From assembly GCA_963576785.1 (NCBI GenBank), contig OY756143.1, forward strand, positions 248,001 through 312,000: a stretch of DNA of 64,000 nt. The letters run 5' to 3'. Source of the stretch: Chlorophyllum brunneum. Lineage: Eukaryota > Basidiomycota > Agaricomycetes > Agaricales > Agaricaceae. The notes under the pieces were generated by a model. The model ran no database searches. It was given only the letters and a program-made list of their open reading frames with translations, and was not told the DNA's origin. Shown piece by piece: positions 59,341-64,000 of this stretch (position 1 is its first letter; each line of letters begins with the position of its first letter). A program made the translations under genes and the position numbers.

Positions 59341-59939
59341 ATGTCGGAATCAAACCAGCCTCCAGCATATGACCCTCCAGTCGTTGTTAAGGAGCCCTCC
59401 CAAAAAACCCGTCACCTCTCTGGGGAAGGTGGAGGGGGCGGAGAAAAAGATGAATGGTTCAAAACCCTGCGAGAGGGGTGGAGATGCAATATAGTTATGC
59501 TAATTCGGACGCTCTGTTACAGTCGCAGAGTATGCGAGGTTACACATAGCAGACTACCTAGGAATTATGTTTGTGGGTATTTACGACTCTGTTTACGGCT
59601 GAACTTTTTATCACAGTACCCTGGTTGGAGAGCATTCTATCCCCCACCGAACTCGCACCGAACTGTTGTTCGGCATGCCGTGCACAAGAACCCAATTCCC
59701 GGATCTCTGTTGAGTATCTGAATGTTGAAGCTTTGGAGATCCACCGACCCTCGGACAAGGCTTTAGTCATTCAATTCAACATCGAATCAATTAGCCCCTC
59801 CGATCCTGGAGCTCCTCTCCTCGCCGAATATCCGCTACTGATCGTTTTGGGTGAGCTAGAAGATGAAAGGGTGCAATACGAACCCGTAGAGATAACCAGT
59901 GGACAACCTGCCCAACAAAGCGACTGGCTTCCCCGGTAG
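59341..59939 (+). CDS. Unrecognised small spliced gene (tentative)
   Basis: ATG 59341 starts a Pro-rich N-terminus (MSESNQPPAYDPPVVVKEP) with a Gly run. Two candidate introns follow (GTGGAG...TTACAG at 59478-59521 and GTTACA...ATCACAG near 59539-59614). A C-terminal part, FNIESISPSDPGAPLLAEYP and LLIVLGELEDERVQYEPVEI, ends at 59939. Exon choice is uncertain and no domain is known. Confidence 0.35.
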
Positions 59940-60473
59940 CCAGTCAACACGAACCTTGTGAACAGCCCACTCTCCAGTCATTGATTCTGATCAGGGGGGA
60001 CCGGCGCCCGAGACTGCGGATCAGGACCGCTACCAACCCTGAACGATTATCCCGTTCCATGGTATATTTTTGGGTGAGGCGGAAACAAAATCAGGGGTGT
60101 CAATGGGTAAGCGCAAGGCTCTTCGATCCGGGTAGACATTAACGATGGTTGGAATAATATTCAGTGGTGCTTTGTACCCCCATGTCTCAGAGGCCGGACA
60201 TATATGGCTTAGCGTCGCCTGGAGACGCTGTTCGGATGACCTTTGGAAGACCGAAACATCCTACAATTCTTGGCAAACCTCTTTTAGCAGAACCGGCTCT
60301 CACACTCAAAGTCACGATGATCACTAAGGTGTTGCCAAACTCCATCCGCAACCCTCCAAACAATCACAAGGCCAAGGCTAGCTGCAGTCCTCCACGCGGG
60401 AGTACAATATATGGAACTTTGAATCCCCATCAGCCCCCTGCAACTACTCTCTCCTAACCTATCGCGGGGTACG
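59940..60473. other. Intergenic
   Basis: No supported gene; it precedes the transporter remnant. Confidence 0.35.
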
Positions 60474-62526
60474 ATGGATGATGAAAGGGTGAACCTGTTA
60501 CATTACCGGGTGTTAAGAAAGCTAGATTGGAATGTTACACCCTGTTTTCCCTTGTGCGTCTCTAATCAATATTCTTCAAGCAAGACGAGCCGAGGAGTGC
60601 GTGGTTTGCCAATTTTACTGACGGATCAGATATCACCAATGCACGATGATTTTGTTATCGTATACTAGATGGAGTATCCTTGACACACTGCAGAGTCGCT
60701 GGACTCGAAGAGGCCTCCATCTGCGAGGGAATGAATTCAATATTGGTTTGGCAGGTGGGGTTGTGAACTATCCGGATTGCAAATTATCCATAACTAACCA
60801 CCCACTTATCTTTTTTTTTGGCGTACGTTGACTTCAACTCAACTGGAACAACTGAAGCGTTATACTGGAGCCCTACAGAAACATCATAGTGGATATACGT
60901 AAGACTAAATCATTCTCTCTGATCTCCGGATTTGAATGGCTCGTTGCTGACAAGTCATCTAGCTTCCAACCTCTTACTCCGTAAATTCAGAGCATGTTGG
61001 TTTTGTGAAGAACTTTTCCGGATTGGTCGCCACACGTTTTCTCCCAGGCTTTTGTGAAGGCAGCTGCTGTAGTTCCCTTGTATGATTCGTCGTACCCCGG
61101 TTGGTCGCATGTTCCAATTATCACTTATCTTGTACCACTTAGGTCTTGTTTACCAGCAATCTGGTATACCCTCGACACAAAGTCCAGTTCAGGTAGGTCA
61201 TACAGTCCACTTGATATGCTTCAAAATCCGAGAAATCACAGGATGGCATCATCCTATTCGGCAGGTAAGTTCTGCGGTATCGGAGCTCTGACATATCATT
61301 TCTAGTACTAATGTCGATACTAGGTTCTCTTGCTGGAGCTTTCGGAGGTACGCCTCTTTTTCGGTCCGAGAAGCCCTTGTCTTACTGGGTACAGGCCTCC
61401 TGGTAGCGGCTATCTTGGAAACGGGCGTAGGTGGTCTGCCCGGTTGGCATTGGATCTTTATTTTGGAGGGGATGGTTACTGTGCCGTTTGGCTTGCTTCC
61501 AGCTTGGATATTGCCCGCGGATTTGAATGCTGCCAAATTCCTGACAGATGGGGAACGACATGCCTATCGTACGTTTTACCTATAGGCGAATATTCCGCTG
61601 ACTGACAGAACTTGGTTATTTCATTATTACACTCAGAAATACCCCCGTGATTTTGCATATCCAGTGGAGATTGGTACCCGAGAGACCAGACCAAAACCAA
61701 GTCCTACCAATTCCGGGGACTCGAAAGCTGAGGTCATTGCTCATCAGAGTCAACTAAGGGGTGTGTATGAACCCATACATTCGGTCGCTGGCCAGATCTA
61801 AGATTTTATCAAGGGTTCTTTGACTTCCAGACCTGGGCTACGGGATCTGCATTCTGTTCTAACGTTGTCGCTATCTACTCATACACCCTCTTCCTGTGAG
61901 CTTCCCTATCTCTTAGATCTATCTGCCTAACCCACCTCAAAACCTCAGACCTGCAATCGTTACCCAACTAGGCGACACTGTTGTCCAGGCCCAAATTCAC
62001 TCAGGAACGCAACTCCCGACACTCTCGTCATTTATTTAAAAAAACATTAGGAGATAGTCTGCGGATCAGTGTACCCCTATATTCCTTCAGCGGTATTGAC
62101 AGGTCCGTGAATCCTTGGGCATCGACGTCATATCCATGCCTCAACTATGTCATTTTCCGAGCCTCCGTCACATTTCTTAGTGATCGATTGAAAATTCGGA
62201 GGCTCTTCGTGCTTCATACTGATCGCGATAGCAGGTCAGCTTTCTCGGTTTTGCCAAACGGCCCATGGCCCGAGACCAATTTGGTTCCGTCATCTATAAC
62301 AGGTTTCGTCATTGCGATCGTGACTGATAACCACCAAATACGCCACGCCTCACCTTTTCACCTTTTCTCGTTGCAATTGACACGTATGTTTGATCCTCTC
62401 ATATCATTTCTTGAAAAACTGAGGATTTACATTTGCACAGGTTTCCGTGTTCCCCAGGTATCATTTCCACTCTTGCCAATAACCACAGTGGTTACTGTAA
62501 GAGAGCTGCTTCACTCGGTCTGCAAA
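60474..62526 (+). pseudogene. MFS anion/allantoate-permease-type transporter, decayed
   Basis: Fragments in changing frames follow the order of Dal5-type major facilitator transporters. They are: LLHYRVLRKLDWNVTPCF (start, 60500); GLEEA and GNEFNIGLAG (60700-60760); NFSGLVATRFLPGFCEGSC (61000-61060); VYPRHKVQF (61160-61190); GVGGLPGWHWIFILEGMVTV and NAAKFLTDGERHAY (61425-61570); FFDFQTWATGSAFCSNVVAIYSYTLFL (61820-61895); and LGDTVVQAQIHSG (61970). Frameshifts and stops occur throughout and the DRTNxGNA motif is destroyed. Members take up small organic anions or ureides; this copy cannot work. Confidence 0.7.
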
Positions 62527-63035
62527 TAGGCATTCGGTAATTGCGGGTGCATAGAAGATCAAAATGTTGGCTGACTGCCGACACTAACCCACAACGGGGA
62601 ATCCCCTCACCCTCTTTCATTAGCGGAATTATTACCACCTTCGTCTACATCGCAGGTTTGACTGAGCCGGTCCAATCTACATATTATACCAACACGGGAA
62701 ACCAAACCCCGCACCACAATTCGTGAAAGGGAATATCATAGTGTTCTCTCTATTGACCTTTTCCTGGTTCATGGTTGCCCTCAATATGTCACTCCTTTTC
62801 AACTTCACTTGTTGAGCCAGGAAAGACTCGAGCACCCATCCGCGACAGAGATCCCGCTTTTCGATTCACGATATAAAAAACTCGAGTTTCGTTTTGCCTA
62901 CAGGTCAACGATACAATAAGCGATAAACATACACTAAATACATCATCCATAAATACAAAGAACTGTTCCAAACCAAATGACAAAGATATCTTCCTTCCAT
63001 AAAATGGCATCCAAAGAAGATCCAGTTGTAAAAGA
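62527..63035. other. Intergenic between convergent genes
   Basis: No gene seen; it probably holds the 3' end region of the minus-strand gene to the right. Confidence 0.4.
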
Positions 63036-64000
63036 CTACGACGCCCTCGTAGCCTTTCTCGTCCTCTTACCCCGTCTCGAAGATTCCGGTGCCTGCGGAG
63101 CTTTCGACGGGCTTTCCAACTTCTGACTCTGACCTTTTATCAGATTCATCAACCTCTTCCGCTCCTCCGCTAACCCCGGATCTTCATACATAACGCGCAT
63201 ACTCCCCTCTTCCTCTTGTAACACATCATCATTCCCAACTGAGCTTCGTGTTCGTCTACCACCCGTTTGACGACTCGAAGTTCTCTTTGAACTTGCACCA
63301 CCAGCAGGCTCGATTATCGGAAGCAAGTCACCCTCATTAACATCAAAAGACTCGAAGGGACTAATTGTTGATGCAACAAAGGGGATCAGAGCAATTGGAT
63401 TTGAGTCAGATGAAATTTCCGAGGTTTGTTTTAGCATGGACGCTTGTCTCATGGCAGGCTAATAACAGTTCAATGTACGTCATTACACACATGGTAGACA
63501 ATAAACTCACCTTGGTCCTCTGCGGTCTCTGTCGTTTTGAGTTCCTTCCTCCATTGAGGACTTCATCTTCTTCAGAGGTATGTCTCTTGAGAGCCCTCGT
63601 GATACTCTCCTGCAAAGCCTTCGTTGCCTCATGATCAATTTTCACAGGGGATATTGACACCCTACTTCCTTGCCTCGAAAGTTTCATAGGCGATGGCGTG
63701 CGCGATGAGGGAATTTTTGCCGTAAGTCGTTCATGCTCGAGTTCTTGCCGTGTTGGTCTAGGTACTCCATTATCGCTACTATCCGGGGAATAATCAGATT
63801 GAGTAACGGAGTCTTGAAGTATGCTTTGTTGGATGTGTGGTGGAAGCGCGGAAGCGGGAGAGGAGGCGTCAGATTGGGGCGGAATGGAAGCTGTAGAGGG
63901 AGCCTTTGATGGTGGTATTGGCGTCCCAAGCCCATGCTTTGGTTGACCGAAGGATATAGATGCAGAAGATGATGATGATGATGAAGATCGAGAGTTTTGA
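63036..64000 (-). CDS. C-terminal part of an unidentified basic nuclear-type protein
   Basis: The last two exons are visible: 64000-63511 (open to the window edge) and 63458-63036, joined by a 52-nt intron GTGAGT...TTAG in phase 0. The product begins Ser/Pro-rich and continues with HEATKALQESITRALKRH and basic patches (NSKRQRPQRTK). It ends with a R/S-rich segment, TSSRQTGGRRTRSSVG, then MRVMYEDPGLAEERKRLMNL and a lysine/arginine-rich tail. The end faintly recalls shugoshin C-termini (basic stretch then Y-x-E/D-P), but this is weak and the N-terminal half is outside the window. Confidence 0.55.

Noticed and set aside
63036..63452. Shugoshin as firm identity for the right-edge gene
   Set aside because: Only a basic stretch followed by a Y-x-D-P element is reminiscent; the diagnostic N-terminal coiled coil is outside the window.
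1..64000. CRISPR arrays, operons, tRNA and rRNA genes
   Set aside because: The sequence is fungal nuclear DNA; no regularly spaced repeats of the CRISPR kind, and no convincing tRNA cloverleaf or rRNA segment, were seen by eye.

Overview
The window looks like the nuclear genome of an agaricomycete (mushroom-forming basidiomycete). The evidence is short GT-AG introns of about 48-60 nt, host genes split into several exons, and families expanded in such fungi: an HNH-nuclease family, NACHT NTPases with the SFxEFLxDxDRS-type tail, and seven-helix membrane proteins with the D-A-L-L-x-Y-R-C and S-R-I-W-W signatures. I cannot name the species.

Region 1 (1-23.6 kb) is an AT-rich retrotransposon island. 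Three copies of one Ty3/gypsy chromovirus family are present. Copy A (minus, runs off the left edge) has open gag and pol. Copy B (plus, 6116-12496) is full length with 304-bp LTRs and a TTGTG target-site duplication, but carries many stops. Copy C (minus, 18294-22865) is an internally deleted 4.6-kb derivative with a GGAAG duplication. There are also a 3'-terminal fragment (copy D), an LTR fragment, a truncated Ty1/copia element and an inverted copia LTR. In all three main copies the primer-binding site is complementary to the LTR just where the RNA should start, as in self-priming Tf1-type elements. Copies B and C carry an extra ORF (ORF3) between pol and the 3' LTR. B and C also share six stop codons despite being separate insertions. 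Pseudogene remnants (a proline-rich/coiled-coil protein, a protein kinase tail) lie between the elements.

Region 2 (23.6-36 kb) carries host genes on the minus strand: an unrecognised spliced gene, a large arrestin-fold protein with a long disordered tail, an HNH-nuclease family gene and a secreted type-B carboxylesterase.

Region 3 (36-47.5 kb) is rearranged. It holds a second esterase copy in tandem, a cullin cut off after its N-terminal repeats, remnants of a NACHT NTPase and a second HNH gene, and two diverged copies of an unrecognised repeat.

Region 4 (48-64 kb) is again gene-bearing: a TBC-domain Rab-GAP divergent from COA6 (cytochrome c oxidase assembly), a serine-rich protein, a seven-helix membrane protein, an MFS transporter pseudogene and the 3' end of an unidentified basic protein. 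Host gene structures were derived by eye from splice signals and frame continuity; no database search was possible. Many open frames I inspected begin with GTG or TTG, so start codons were chosen only where a true ATG exists.
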